A stretch of DNA of 33,659 nucleotides from Chthonomonadales bacterium (GCA_012517255.1 JAAYVH010000293.1:1-33659), one strand, 5' to 3'. Shown: positions 1 to 9,100, counted from the stretch's first letter. The notes: generated by a model from the letters alone, not told the origin. Made by a program: numbers and translations.

Positions 1-477
1 ACCCGGCCCGCCAACCGAGAGATTCACTTCGCCGGTGATCTCCGAAGGCGGATAGCAGCTCCCCTCGTCGCACGCCTGGTAGCCAACGGCAACGCGGACG
101 GCATGGGTACCCGAGACACCCTTGGCCACTGCTAACGGCACCGTGACGCGCACATCCCCGCTGAATACCGGTATGAGCTCCCCGGCCGCCTGCTCCATGG
201 TGGCGCGCGGAAAATCGGCGTCGCCGACAGTGAAGCCCTGCGGAGCAGACACCTTCACGGTGGTCGGGATGTAGTTGGGCGCCGGTTTGTTCGACTGGAT
301 GTGATATCCCGGAGCGACTTGAATGGTCACCACGAGGCTGATCCGGGATCCGGCGGCAACCGACTCAGGCGCCTCAAGTCGCAGTTTCACGTGCTCGGAT
401 TGCGCGAACCCGACGACCGAGAGAGACGCGAGGACTGTCCCCACTATGGACGACCAAACCCACCCGAGACGACGCAC
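1..477 (-). CDS. DsbD-like thiol:disulfide interchange protein, N-terminal part (runs off left edge)
   Basis: This is the 5' end of a minus-strand gene; 159 codons are visible and the frame is open to base 1. The start is taken as the GTG at 477-475 because an AGGAGG on the minus strand (492-487) lies 9 bases upstream; another GTG at 483 is only 3 bases from it. Residues about 5-25 form a hydrophobic signal sequence. The mature part is an immunoglobulin-like domain typical of the DsbD N-terminus, including PGYHIQSNKP and the two-cysteine motif YQACDEGSCYPP, where DsbD-alpha carries its active cysteines. In the known family this periplasmic domain receives electrons through a membrane domain from cytoplasmic thioredoxin and passes them to cytochrome c maturation or disulfide repair proteins. 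The membrane and C-terminal thioredoxin domains are not in the window, so a shorter DsbD-N-only protein is also possible. Confidence 0.8.
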   Translation of the reverse strand, partial: MRRLGWVWSSIVGTVLASLSVVGFAQSEHVKLRLEAPESVAAGSRISLVVTIQVAPGYHIQSNKPAPNYIPTTVKVSAPQGFTVGDADFPRATMEQAAGELIPVFSGDVRVTVPLAVAKGVSGTHAVRVAVGYQACDEGSCYPPSEITGEVNLSVGGPG

Positions 478-621
478 GATCACATCCCTCCTGTGAACAG
501 ACATTCCCGTGAGCCGGCTTGCCATGCCCAGCCCGTGGCACGCCTAGACTCTGTCAGGGAACATACGCGCGCCGCCCAGCGCATGGTTGCATGGGTTCGG
601 TAGAGCGGCTATGGTCTCCGG

Positions 622-1026
622 TCAGGCAGCCGGCTCGACCGGCTCGTCCACGTCGGGCTCCGGGTCTGTCGCCTGTTCCGCGAGCATGAGCTCTTCCCCG
701 GTGACCTGAGGCCCCCGCAACGTCGCCAGGGCCTCGGATTCGGCATCCGCCGGTACCCACACAACGAACTCGGGGCTCACTCCAGCCACAGGATTGCCGT
801 ACTGAGGAAGGTAGGCATCGGGGGATCCTGTGTAGGCAGGAATGCCGACTGCGTTGAGCGTAGCCACCATGACGCTGGCTTCATGGGCTGTCGCAGCCCT
901 CGCCACAACGACAGCCGGCTTGCCCGGATCCTCCGGCGGCAGGCTCTCGACGAGTGCGGCGCCGCAGTCTGCGCATGCGGACACCGCCGGTTCGTACTCC
1001 ACTTTACACCTAGGACACCAGGGCAT
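622..1026 (-). CDS. Zinc-ribbon and DUF2007-type putative signal-transducing protein
   Basis: A 134-residue protein. The start at 1026 is preceded by AGGAGG six bases upstream; the longer open frame back to 1188 lacks such support and lies inside the CHAD gene. Residues 4-24 hold a zinc ribbon (CPRC ... CADC). Residues about 38-105 resemble the DUF2007 fold: VVVARAATAHEASVMVATLN, then GIPAY and a closing VVWVPADAESEALATL. DUF2007 proteins are small, PII-like and of unknown ligand. The C-terminus is acidic (DPEPDVDEPVE). Its ATG lies 17 bases inside the end of the upstream CHAD C-half gene, so the two are probably translationally coupled. Function unknown; family assignment is from motif pattern only. 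Confidence 0.75.
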   Translation of the reverse strand: MPWCPRCKVEYEPAVSACADCGAALVESLPPEDPGKPAVVVARAATAHEASVMVATLNAVGIPAYTGSPDAYLPQYGNPVAGVSPEFVVWVPADAESEALATLRGPQVTGEELMLAEQATDPEPDVDEPVEPAA

Positions 1027-1549
1027 GGGACACCTCCTGAGCCGGGCGCGTCGTCTCGCCGCCGCAAAGCTCGTCAAGAACGCCGGTCTTGCGGAGCTGA
1101 CGCCATGCGCGGACGAACTGACGATGCAGCGACCGCCGTTGCGCGTGCTTCCGCCGGCACAGGCTTGCCAGTCCGACAGCGCCGGCATAGTCCACGGACT
1201 GCCACGTCTCGGCCTGCTCGCCCGGACGCAACACCCGACGCAACTCGTCCACTAGCAGCGGCGTAAGGACATCCAGGTCATGGATGGCCCCAAGCAGTTC
1301 CTGTACCTCTTTCATCGCCTGTATGGCGCCCAAAACGGCCTTGCCCAGCGCAGGCTCGAAGATCTCGAGGGTGTACCGCAGACGCTTCGCCGCGATGCGC
1401 ATTCGATGAAGCTCCACAACCTGCTCCGGATGCCGCACGCAGCCCTCGCACTCGATGAGCTCATGCACTCGAGCTGCGATAATCAACTGGGCATTGTCGG
1501 CAATGGTCCCGTCCGGGTCCACTCCGTACACGATCGTGTCGCGCTTCAT
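1010..1549 (-). CDS. CHAD domain, C-terminal half, as a separate ORF
   Basis: A 179-residue protein beginning at an ATG that overlaps the stop of the upstream ORF (ATGA, 1549-1546). Residues 47-63 carry the second-half CHAD signature LHRMRIAAKRLRYTLEI with H48, R51, K55, R56 and R58, followed by VQELLGAIHDLDV, the usual ending of the second helical bundle. CHAD domains bind inorganic polyphosphate through these conserved His/Arg/Lys surfaces and are associated with polyphosphate granules. A normal CHAD domain has both halves in one chain; here the first half is the upstream ORF. The tail is basic (RRKHAQRRSLHRQF). The gene is followed by the zinc-ribbon gene, with overlap. It probably works as a heteromer with the N-half product; assembly is inferred. 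Confidence 0.8.
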   Translation of the reverse strand: MKRDTIVYGVDPDGTIADNAQLIIAARVHELIECEGCVRHPEQVVELHRMRIAAKRLRYTLEIFEPALGKAVLGAIQAMKEVQELLGAIHDLDVLTPLLVDELRRVLRPGEQAETWQSVDYAGAVGLASLCRRKHAQRRSLHRQFVRAWRQLRKTGVLDELCGGETTRPAQEVSHALVS

Positions 1550-2205
1550 TCGGCTGGCTCCACCGATTCGGCGTGTGTCTCCGTCTGGGCAGCAGGCTGT
1601 CCCTTGCCCGTCGCTCTCCGCTTGCCAGGCTGGGAACGCCGAGCCGACGCTTTGGGCGGCTTCGGCGCCGATGCGCTGTCGGCCGCCGTTGTGCTGCGCT
1701 CCTCGGATTGCGCAAGATCCTCGCAGATGCCTGCAAACATGGCGGCAACGTCGCGCTCGATCAGTCGGTCCAACGCCGCCACGACGTTGCGCTGCAGCTG
1801 CCTTCGCTCGGATGAACACGATCGGACGATCTCGCCGAGGGCTCCTCGCTGCGATGGCGGCGTCGAAGTGGCCTCGCGCCCGAGTTCCAGGACCATCACA
1901 TCGAGATCCCGCGCCCGGCTGAGCGAGTCGGTGACCTGCCTGATCTCCTTGCGCAAGCGCTCGTAGTCGGGATGCTGGAAGGCCGACTCGAACATGTCGA
2001 GCGCTGCCCGTAGTCTCCGCGATGCCACCCGCATATCGTGGACGGCCTCCGGGTCTGTGCCCCGGCGAACGCCTTTCACGTAGCCCAGGAGCCGCTGAAT
2101 CCGCTCAGCGATGACGTGCTCGCCGAAAGCTCGAAACGAGTCGTCGGGCGACCACGCACGTTTGTCGAGCCGGGCGCGCCTCATCGTTGCCGTCGTCGCT
2201 TCCAT
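1546..2205 (-). CDS. CHAD domain, N-terminal half, with basic low-complexity tail
   Basis: A 219-residue protein. Residues 55-70 hold the first-half CHAD signature VHDMRVASRRLRAALD (H56, R59, R63, R64, R66), and the bundle closes with LSRARDLDVMVLEL, equivalent to the usual LGxxRDLDV. From about residue 165 the chain becomes a Ser/Ala/Lys/Arg/Pro-rich tail (SAPKPPKASARRSQPGKRRA), likely disordered and positively charged. It ends in a 4-base overlap with the C-half ORF. The start at 2205 has no clear Shine-Dalgarno, but a TAGAAT -10 box sits nine bases upstream, so the mRNA may be almost leaderless; an in-frame ATG at 2184 is an alternative. Polyphosphate binding is known for the family and inferred here. 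Confidence 0.8.
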   Translation of the reverse strand: MEATTATMRRARLDKRAWSPDDSFRAFGEHVIAERIQRLLGYVKGVRRGTDPEAVHDMRVASRRLRAALDMFESAFQHPDYERLRKEIRQVTDSLSRARDLDVMVLELGREATSTPPSQRGALGEIVRSCSSERRQLQRNVVAALDRLIERDVAAMFAGICEDLAQSEERSTTAADSASAPKPPKASARRSQPGKRRATGKGQPAAQTETHAESVEPAE

Positions 2206-2214
2206 AGCAGGAAG

Positions 2215-2220
2215 ATTCTA
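2215..2220 (-). promoter_or_regulatory. Putative -10 box for the CHAD operon
   Basis: The minus strand reads TAGAAT (one mismatch from TATAAT) nine bases before the ATG at 2205. I see no convincing -35 hexamer at 16-18 bases spacing. The transcription start would fall two or three bases before the ATG, leaving no room for a Shine-Dalgarno. Confidence 0.4.
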
Positions 2221-2356
2221 CTCCGCACCGCCCATCTCCTTCACTCTTCTGCCGATATCCGTGCGTCATCCTAAGCCCGTCGGCGTGCGACACACGGCGA
2301 AAAAAAGAGTACTGGATGGCGGCAATGGCGAAACTGACGCGGCACAAGTGTGGTAT

Positions 2357-2380
2357 TGTTGAGTGAACGTTTAATCAACA
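2357..2380 (+). promoter_or_regulatory. Palindromic operator, probably for the TetR regulator, overlapping an extended -10
   Basis: A 24-base inverted repeat with outer arms TGTTGA and TCAACA and a perfect AACGTT core; 20 of 24 positions obey dyad symmetry (only pairs 2363/2374 and 2365/2372 break it). Its left arm overlaps a possible extended -10 (TGGTATTGT, 2351-2359), and it ends exactly where the AGGAG Shine-Dalgarno of the TetR gene begins (2380-2384). A repressor bound here would block transcription of the whole TetR-efflux operon. Length and position match typical TetR-family autoregulatory operators. Binding itself is inferred. Confidence 0.6.
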
Positions 2381-2392
2381 GGAGTTTGTGTT

Positions 2393-3067
2393 CTGAGCGG
2401 AACATCCGAGCAACGCCGACAGACGCCCGAACAGCGGCGTACCGAGATACTGCAAGCCGCCGTCCGCCTGTTCTGCGAAAAAGGCTACGAGGGGACAACT
2501 ATCCGTGACATCGCGCGCGCAGTGGGGGTCACGGAGGGTCTTCTCTACCATTACTTCCCCAGCAAGGCCGCATTGATCGAGGCATGCTGGCATGAGCATT
2601 GGTGGCATCCGCGGGCCGTAGCGCTCCTCCAGCAGGCCGCTGAGCGCCCACTGTCCGAGGTACTGCACGATCTTATTCGCGACCACCTTGCGACGCTCCG
2701 CGAGAACGCGCCGGGTTTCAGGATGCATGCCGCAGAGATGCTGCGCGACAGTGAACTGGCATCCATCAGCAGGCGCTACATCAGCGAAACCGTCCAGGCC
2801 ATCGTCGAGTATCTCGTGCGGCAGCAGGCAGCCAATCGGATCCGCGCCGACCTCGATCCACGCATCGTGGCCGATGTTATTCTCGGCACCGACACGACAT
2901 TCTTTGTCATTCACGGCCGGCTGTCCGACGCCGAGTGGGAGTCGCGGGCCGGATATCTCGCCGCAGAGCTTAGCCGTCTGCTGGCAAGGAGTCTGGAGCC
3001 GCCTTGCCACGTCAGCGCCGACTTGTCGGCCACTATCAAGGAGAGTTCACCATGTCGAAGCGTGTAG
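2393..3067 (+). CDS. TetR-family transcriptional regulator of the efflux operon, probable CTG start
   Basis: A 224-residue regulator. The helix-turn-helix lies at about residues 35-65 (TTIRDIARAVGVTEGLLYHY then FPSKAALIEA), a textbook TetR N-terminus; the remainder is the all-helical ligand and dimer domain. No ATG, GTG or TTG exists in frame between the upstream stop (TAA at 2372) and GTG 2522, which would cut away most of the DNA-binding domain. The best start is CTG at 2393, eight bases after AGGAG (2380-2384). The 3' end overlaps the tolC-like gene by 16 bases, so it is the first gene of the efflux operon. It probably represses its own operon from the palindrome at 2357-2380 and is released by a pump substrate; the ligand is unknown. 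Confidence 0.88.
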   Translation: MSGTSEQRRQTPEQRRTEILQAAVRLFCEKGYEGTTIRDIARAVGVTEGLLYHYFPSKAALIEACWHEHWWHPRAVALLQQAAERPLSEVLHDLIRDHLATLRENAPGFRMHAAEMLRDSELASISRRYISETVQAIVEYLVRQQAANRIRADLDPRIVADVILGTDTTFFVIHGRLSDAEWESRAGYLAAELSRLLARSLEPPCHVSADLSATIKESSPCRSV

Positions 3068-4485
3068 CAGTGTCCGCGCTCGTTGCGTCGCTTATCCTCC
3101 TCGGAGGAGGCGCACCGGCCGACACGTCGCTCAAGTCCAATGAGACGCAGGCGTCTGCGCAGACACGCGTTCTTAGCGTTCAGCAGGCCATTGAGACAGC
3201 GCTCCGCAACAATCCCGGTCTTCAGGCCTCGGCCCGAGACGTCCTCAAGGCTCGCGGCGCCGTCAACGAGAGCCGGGCGGCGTTCCTCCCTACCCTGAGC
3301 GCCGACCTGTCGCTAACGCATCTCGATCAGGGCGTCACGGCACAGCTCGGTCCGGAGACCTCGCAGAGCATCACGATCGTCAAGCAAGACCAGAAGAGTG
3401 CAACCGTTACGGCCGCCCTTCCGCTGGACGTCTTTGGCCTGATCGGCTCGGCAGCATCCCTGTCCGAATATCAGTATGTGATCGCGCGGCTTGAGTACAA
3501 CCGCCAGCGCAATCAGCTCGTTCAGGATGTCACCGTGGCGTTCTATGACGCTTTGCGAGCCGAGGCATTCGTTGCAGTCGCCACCCAGGCTGAGACCAAC
3601 GCACAGGACCGCGTGCGTATCTCGGAGACCCACCTCAAGGCGGGGACCGGCACGAAGTTCGATGTCGTGCGAGCGCAAGCCGAGCTTGCCAATGCCCGTC
3701 AGAGCGTCGTGAGCGCCCGCAACAGGGTTGCGCTCGCCCATGCTGCCCTTAACCGTCTGCTGGGTCTCGATCAGGCCACGCCTCTGAAGCTCGAAGGCGG
3801 TATCAGCGAGACGCCGCAGCGCTCGGCGCCTGACCTTGATGCGGCTCTGCAAGAAGCCTACAAGGCTCGCCCCGAGGTGCTTCAGGCAGAGACGGGCATA
3901 CAGGCCGCGCGCAAGGGCTATGCGCTTGCCAGCCGGAGCCAGCTCCCGAGCGTCGGCCTGGCCTGGAACCTCCAGTACACCCCGGACACCGGGGCATTCG
4001 GGAGGAAATCCTCATGGGCCGCGGTGGCCCGCGCATCGGTGCCGATCTTCGATGCCGGCGTCGCAACCGCGCGGCGCCAGCAGGCGCGAGCCTCGATCGA
4101 GGCCGCCGAGCTTGGCCGACAACAGGCTCAGGAAGGCGTCGCGCTCGACGTACGCCAGGCACTGATCTCCTATCAGGACGCGACCGACAGGCTGACCGTT
4201 GCCAACGCAGGACTGGCCCAGGCCGAGGAGGCCTACCGACTGGCGCAGGTGCGCTATCAGGCAGGCGTGACGCTCGTACCCGGAGGTTCGCCACTCCTTG
4301 AAATCAGCGATGCCCAGACGGCGCTGACGCAGGCCCAAACCAACCGGATCAACGCCCTCTACGACATTGAGACAGCCTTCACGCGACTGATGAGGGCGCT
4401 CGGCCGCTACGCCTACAACGGCGGGGCGGAACCGGGGCTGCCTAAGCCGCCGACTTCACAGAAACATGGAGCCAACAGCAAGTGA
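3052..4485 (+). CDS. TolC-family outer-membrane efflux channel
   Basis: A 477-residue outer-membrane factor. The ATG at 3052 has AAGGAG eight bases upstream; the longer frame from 3004 lies inside the TetR gene and would spoil the signal peptide. Residues 1-23 are a signal peptide (MSKRVAVSALVASLILLGGG, then APA). Two tandem OEP-type repeats follow: the first opens with LSVQQAIETALRNNPGLQASA, the second with LDAALQEAYKARPEVLQAETG, each running into long helices such as GTGTKFDVVRAQAELANARQ and LAQVRYQAGV. In the tripartite pump, three copies form the beta-barrel and periplasmic tunnel that receives substrate from the adaptor and RND subunit. The end overlaps the adaptor gene by four bases (GTGA). 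Confidence 0.92.
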   Translation: MSKRVAVSALVASLILLGGGAPADTSLKSNETQASAQTRVLSVQQAIETALRNNPGLQASARDVLKARGAVNESRAAFLPTLSADLSLTHLDQGVTAQLGPETSQSITIVKQDQKSATVTAALPLDVFGLIGSAASLSEYQYVIARLEYNRQRNQLVQDVTVAFYDALRAEAFVAVATQAETNAQDRVRISETHLKAGTGTKFDVVRAQAELANARQSVVSARNRVALAHAALNRLLGLDQATPLKLEGGISETPQRSAPDLDAALQEAYKARPEVLQAETGIQAARKGYALASRSQLPSVGLAWNLQYTPDTGAFGRKSSWAAVARASVPIFDAGVATARRQQARASIEAAELGRQQAQEGVALDVRQALISYQDATDRLTVANAGLAQAEEAYRLAQVRYQAGVTLVPGGSPLLEISDAQTALTQAQTNRINALYDIETAFTRLMRALGRYAYNGGAEPGLPKPPTSQKHGANSK

Positions 4486-6134
4486 GACCCAAGGACTTCC
4501 CAACCGCCGCTGATGCGGTTTCCGTAGAGCATGCTCGCCGACGGTTGTGGCGCAAAGGCGCCCCGAGCCGGCTCTGCGCCGCCCGAATCGACAGCCGGCT
4601 GGCTCTGGCCGCGGTGATGGCCCTGGCCGTGAGCGTCTCGGGCTGCGGACGCAGGCCGCAGATGGCGGAGCCAGCGTCTGCCGAACCAGCGGGCGTCCCG
4701 GTCACCGTCGAACCCGCCAGGAGCGGCACCATCGTTCAGTCGGTGGAAGTGACCGGCTCGCTGGTCGCCCTTCAGGATGTCACCGTGGGCGCTCGGCTTG
4801 CCGGCAAGGTTGGCGCCGTTCACCTTCGCGCAGGCGATCCCGTCCAGTCGGGTCAGATCGTCGCGATGATGGACGTTTCCGACTACCGCGCCCAGCTTGC
4901 ATCCGCTCAGGCCAGCCTCGAATCTGCGCTCACGCGTCAGGGGCAGGCAGACGCTCTCGCCGAACAGGCGACCAACCAGGTGAAGCAGGCGGAGACCAAC
5001 CTCACTCTGACCGACCGAAGCACGCGCGCAGGGTTGGAGGTTGCGAAGGCCGCGCTGGCCTCGGCCGAGCAAGCGCTGGCCGTGATCCGGCAAGGCGCTC
5101 GCGCTCAGGAGCGCGAGCAGGCAGAGCAGCAGGTGCGCGCTGCGCGAGCCAACCTCAACAAAGCGGCGGCGGATCTGAAGCGCATGGAGTCGCTCGCCAA
5201 TGAGCAAGCCATCTCGGCCAGTCAGCTCGACCAGGTTCGAACCGCCTACGAGGCGGCAGAAGCAAGCTATCGCTCGGCCCAGGAGACTCTGTCCCTCGTC
5301 AAGGAGGGCGCTCGGAGAGAGGACATCCGGCGTGCTGAGCTCGCAGTAGATCAGGCCAGAGAAGGTCTGAAGAAGGCGGAAGCCGATCGGGAGATGGTTG
5401 AGCTTCGCAAGGCCGATGTCGCCAACGCCAGAGCTGGGCTGCGATCCGCAAAGGCCGGCGTCGAAGCTGCCGTTCAGGCGGTCCGACAGGCTCGCGCTGC
5501 CGTCACGCTTGCCAACAACAACATGCAGGGCGCGTATGTGCGCAGCCCGATCTCAGGATACGTGGCCGCTCGCATGGCGGAGCCTGGCCAGCAGGTGGGG
5601 GCCGGTGCGCCCATACTGCGCATCGTGTCGCCTGAGTCGGTCTACTTCCAAGCGACACTCTCCGAGACACAGTATCAGGAAGTGCGGCCGGGACAGCGCG
5701 TCAACGTCACCATTGATGCGCTGCCCGACCTAAAGCTTACGGGCCGGGTGACGCGTATACTGCCCGTGGCTTCCGCTGCCGCTCGGAGCTTCACCCTCAG
5801 AGTGGACTTCGATCGGCACGACCCACGCCTGCGGCCTGAGATGTTCGCACGAGGATCCGTGGTGACCGGCGTTCACAGTGACGCCGTGCTTATCAACAAG
5901 GACGCAGTCGTGTTCGACGCTTCCAACGGCTCCGCGTCGGTGTTCGTCGTAGGGGATGCTTCCAAAGCGACTCGGCGGAAGGTGCGCCTGGGATACATCA
6001 ACAGCCATACGGCGGAGGTGCTGTCTGGCCTCAAGGCAGGCGAGTCGGTTGTCATCGTCGGCCAGAGCGGACTGCAAGATGGCGATGTCGTGGCAGTGAA
6101 GCAGGCCTCGGCAGGTCAGGCAGAGGACCGCTAG
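4482..6134 (+). CDS. RND-type periplasmic adaptor (membrane fusion) lipoprotein with an enlarged coiled-coil hairpin
   Basis: A 550-residue protein starting at GTG 4482, overlapping the tolC-like stop; GGAG lies ten bases upstream. A TTG at residue 22 is an alternative that gives a more usual signal-peptide length. The lipobox VSGC places the lipidated cysteine at residue 55. Residues about 72-133 form the first lipoyl/barrel strands (VGARLAGKVGAV, then GDPVQSGQIVA), 134-345 a very long coiled coil, then the second lipoyl half (GAYVRSPISGYVAARMAEPG) and beta-barrel and proximal domains. R234, L238 and S245 match the RxxxLxxxxxxS hairpin-tip motif used by adaptors to dock TolC. Residues 205-235 and 276-306 are repeats of each other (GAR...E...AE..V..AR..L.KA.AD). 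Usual family length is about 350-420, so the hairpin is clearly extended. Confidence 0.9.
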   Translation: MRPKDFPTAADAVSVEHARRRLWRKGAPSRLCAARIDSRLALAAVMALAVSVSGCGRRPQMAEPASAEPAGVPVTVEPARSGTIVQSVEVTGSLVALQDVTVGARLAGKVGAVHLRAGDPVQSGQIVAMMDVSDYRAQLASAQASLESALTRQGQADALAEQATNQVKQAETNLTLTDRSTRAGLEVAKAALASAEQALAVIRQGARAQEREQAEQQVRAARANLNKAAADLKRMESLANEQAISASQLDQVRTAYEAAEASYRSAQETLSLVKEGARREDIRRAELAVDQAREGLKKAEADREMVELRKADVANARAGLRSAKAGVEAAVQAVRQARAAVTLANNNMQGAYVRSPISGYVAARMAEPGQQVGAGAPILRIVSPESVYFQATLSETQYQEVRPGQRVNVTIDALPDLKLTGRVTRILPVASAAARSFTLRVDFDRHDPRLRPEMFARGSVVTGVHSDAVLINKDAVVFDASNGSASVFVVGDASKATRRKVRLGYINSHTAEVLSGLKAGESVVIVGQSGLQDGDVVAVKQASAGQAEDR

Positions 6135-6138
6135 CGCC

Positions 6139-9100
6139 ATGTGGCTCACCAATCTCGCCATTCGCCGACCCGTGTTCATTCTCATGCTCGTGTCGGCGCT
6201 CATCGTTCTTGGCCTGTTCTCGCGCAGCAAGATGAGCCTCGAGCTCAACCCTCAGGTAGACCTGCCGTTCATCGCGGTGATCACCGTGTATCCCGGGGCC
6301 GGCCCTCAGGAAGTGGAGAGCCAGATCACCAAGAAGATCGAGGATGCCGTCGCGAGCGTCAACGGTGTCAAGACCATCACCTCCACGTCGCAGGAAGGCC
6401 AGTCGGCCGTCACCATCGAGTTCAACATCGGCGTGTCATCGGACGTGGCAGCGTCGGATGTACGCGAGAAGGTCGGCGCCATACAGGCGGCATTGCCCGA
6501 GGACAGCACGACTCCCGTCGTGCTGAAGTTCGATGTCAACTCACAGCCGATCATCTACTACGGAATCGTCGGCAAGCGTCCGAGCCGCGACATCCGCGAT
6601 CTCGCTGATAACGTTATCAAACCGCGCTTGAGCAAGATCAGCGGTATCGCCGCTGTGACGGTGTCGGGCGGCGAGATTCGCGAGATCAGCGTGGGCGTCC
6701 GCAAGGAACGGCTCGACGCCTACGGTATCGGCATCCAGCAGCTTGTGGCGCTGATCAAGGCGAGCACGCTGAACTTCCCCGTTGGCAGAATCACGGAGGG
6801 CAATCGCGAATACAGCGTCCGTGTGGTCGGCGAATACCGCGATGTGGCCACCATAGCCGCGACATCCCTCAAGATGCCCGACGGAAGGACCGTTCGGCTT
6901 TCGGACATCGCCGACGTTCGCGACACGACCGAGGAGATGCGAGAGCTCAGCCGCATCAACCGCCAGGACTCGGTCGCGATTGTCATCCAGAAAACCTCCG
7001 AAGGCAACACCGTCGAGATCGCCAAACTAGTGCGGGCGGAGATTGCGCGGCTGGAAGCCGAACTCCCCAAAGACGTTGACTTCGTGCTGAACCAGGACCT
7101 GTCGGTCAACGTTGAGGACTCCGTCCACGACGTCGTCGTCAGCCTCATCCTGGGCGCGTTCCTCGCTGTTGCCGTTGTGTTCTTCTTCCTGCACAACCTC
7201 CGCGGAACGCTCATTGTCGCCCTCGCGATTCCCACATCGGTCATTGCGACATTCCTGCCGATGTACGCTTCTGGGTTCACCCTGAACACCATGACGATGC
7301 TGGCGCTGTCGCTTGCGGTCGGCATCCTCGTGGACGACAGCATCGTGGTGCTGGAGAATATCTACCGGCACCTTGCGCGCGGCGAGCAACCCGTGGAAGC
7401 GGCCATCAACGGACGCGGCGAGATCGGGCTAGCCGCCATCGCGATCACTCTGACCGACGTGGTGGTTTTTGTTCCGATCGCCTTCATGGGAGGCATCGTC
7501 GGCCAGTTCTTCAAGTCCTTCGGCATCACGATCGCTTCTGCCACGCTGTTCTCGCTGCTCATGTCCTTCACGCTCACGCCGATGCTCGCAGCGCGATGGT
7601 ACCGCGCCGGCGAGGCCGTCGAAGCTGAACGCGGCTTCTTCGGCCTAATCACACGCTTCTACCATGCGCTGGACCGCATCTACCGCTCGGTGCTGGCCTG
7701 GGCGCTGCGCTATCGGGGCGTCGTGGTCTACACCGGCAGCGGGCTTCTCGTGCTGGTGTTCCTGACGATCATCACCTCCGTGGCGCGGACGGCTATTGCG
7801 ACGTGGCTGCTTCCGCTTGCGGTTGGGTTCGGCGTGGTCGGCATTCTGTTGCTGTGGCGTTACCGCATACTCGGGCTGATCGTGACCGGCGCAGGCGTCG
7901 CATCGGTGTTTCTCGCGTTTGGCCTCGGCATGGCCGCCGGCAGGCCGCTGCTGAACTTCCGCTTCGCTCCCGACCAGGACCAGGGCACGATATCGGTGGC
8001 TGGCGAGTTGCCGGCAGGCACGTCTCTCGAACGCACGCGACGGGTCGCGCTCGCTATCGAAGACACCATCGTTACGGTGCCCGATGTAGAGAACATCTTC
8101 ACCAACATCGGCGCCACGAGCGCAGGTGCGCGAGGGGCGGCATCTGTCGGTACGCAGTACTTCACCGTAACGATCAAGCTTCGGCAGAAGATCAGTCTTG
8201 CCGAGTCGGTCAACCCCTTCGCCAAGAAGGAGGGCCTACGACGCCGTCCGGCCTCCGAGGTAGCCGACGAGGTACGCAAGAAGATCGGTTCGATCCCGGG
8301 AGCCACCATCAAGGTCTCCGAGGTCAGCGGATTCCGTGGCGGAGGATCTCCTCTGCAGATTGACCTGCTCGGCTCCGACTTCGGCAAGATGAATGAGCTC
8401 GCCGGTCAGTTGCTCGCCATGTTCCGCAAGACCCCGGGCGTCATCAACGCCGATGTCAGCAGCCGGATCGGGCGTCCGGAACAGCGGATCGAGATCGACC
8501 GCGACAAGTGCGCCTCCTACGGCCTCAGCGTCGCTCAGATCGCCCTGAACCTGCGCGCGTCGCTCGAGGGCGACACCAGCACCGTGTTCCGCGAAAACGG
8601 TAACGAGTACAAGATACGGGTCAACTTCGCCGAGAACTACCGCCGCAACACCTCAGAGCTCCCCACGATTGTCGTCGGCCAGGTTGCCGGCCCCGGCGGC
8701 CGCATGGAACCCGTTCGACTCGGCGACGTAGCCAGAGTGACGCTGGCAGAGGGCCCGACCTCCATCAACCGCATGGACCGCCAACGGCTCGTGTCGGTGA
8801 CGGCTGACGTGCGACCGGGCTACGCCCCCGGCAATATCCGGCTGGACATTGACCGACAGATCGCCGAGCAGAAGCTCGACTTCGGCGCCATCACCTATCA
8901 GTGGGGCGGCGAGAACCGCGTGCAGCAGCAAGAGGGTGTCTACCTGTTCGCCGCTCTGGGTCTCTCGATCGTGCTGGTCTACATGCTGATGGCGGCCCTG
9001 TTCGACAACCTGCTGTATCCGCTCGTCATCATGCTGTCGCTGCCTCAGGCTATGATCGGCGCGCTTCTCGGACTGATGGTAGCCGGCCATGCCCTGACAA

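Noticed and set aside
1540-1555. Programmed frameshift joining the two CHAD halves
   Set aside because: The overlap (CGAATGAAGCG) contains no slippery heptamer or following strong hairpin, and an ATGA overlap is a standard coupled restart; two separate products are simpler.
1280-1966. 228-codon open frame on the plus strand
   Set aside because: Antisense to both CHAD half genes, whose motifs are clear.
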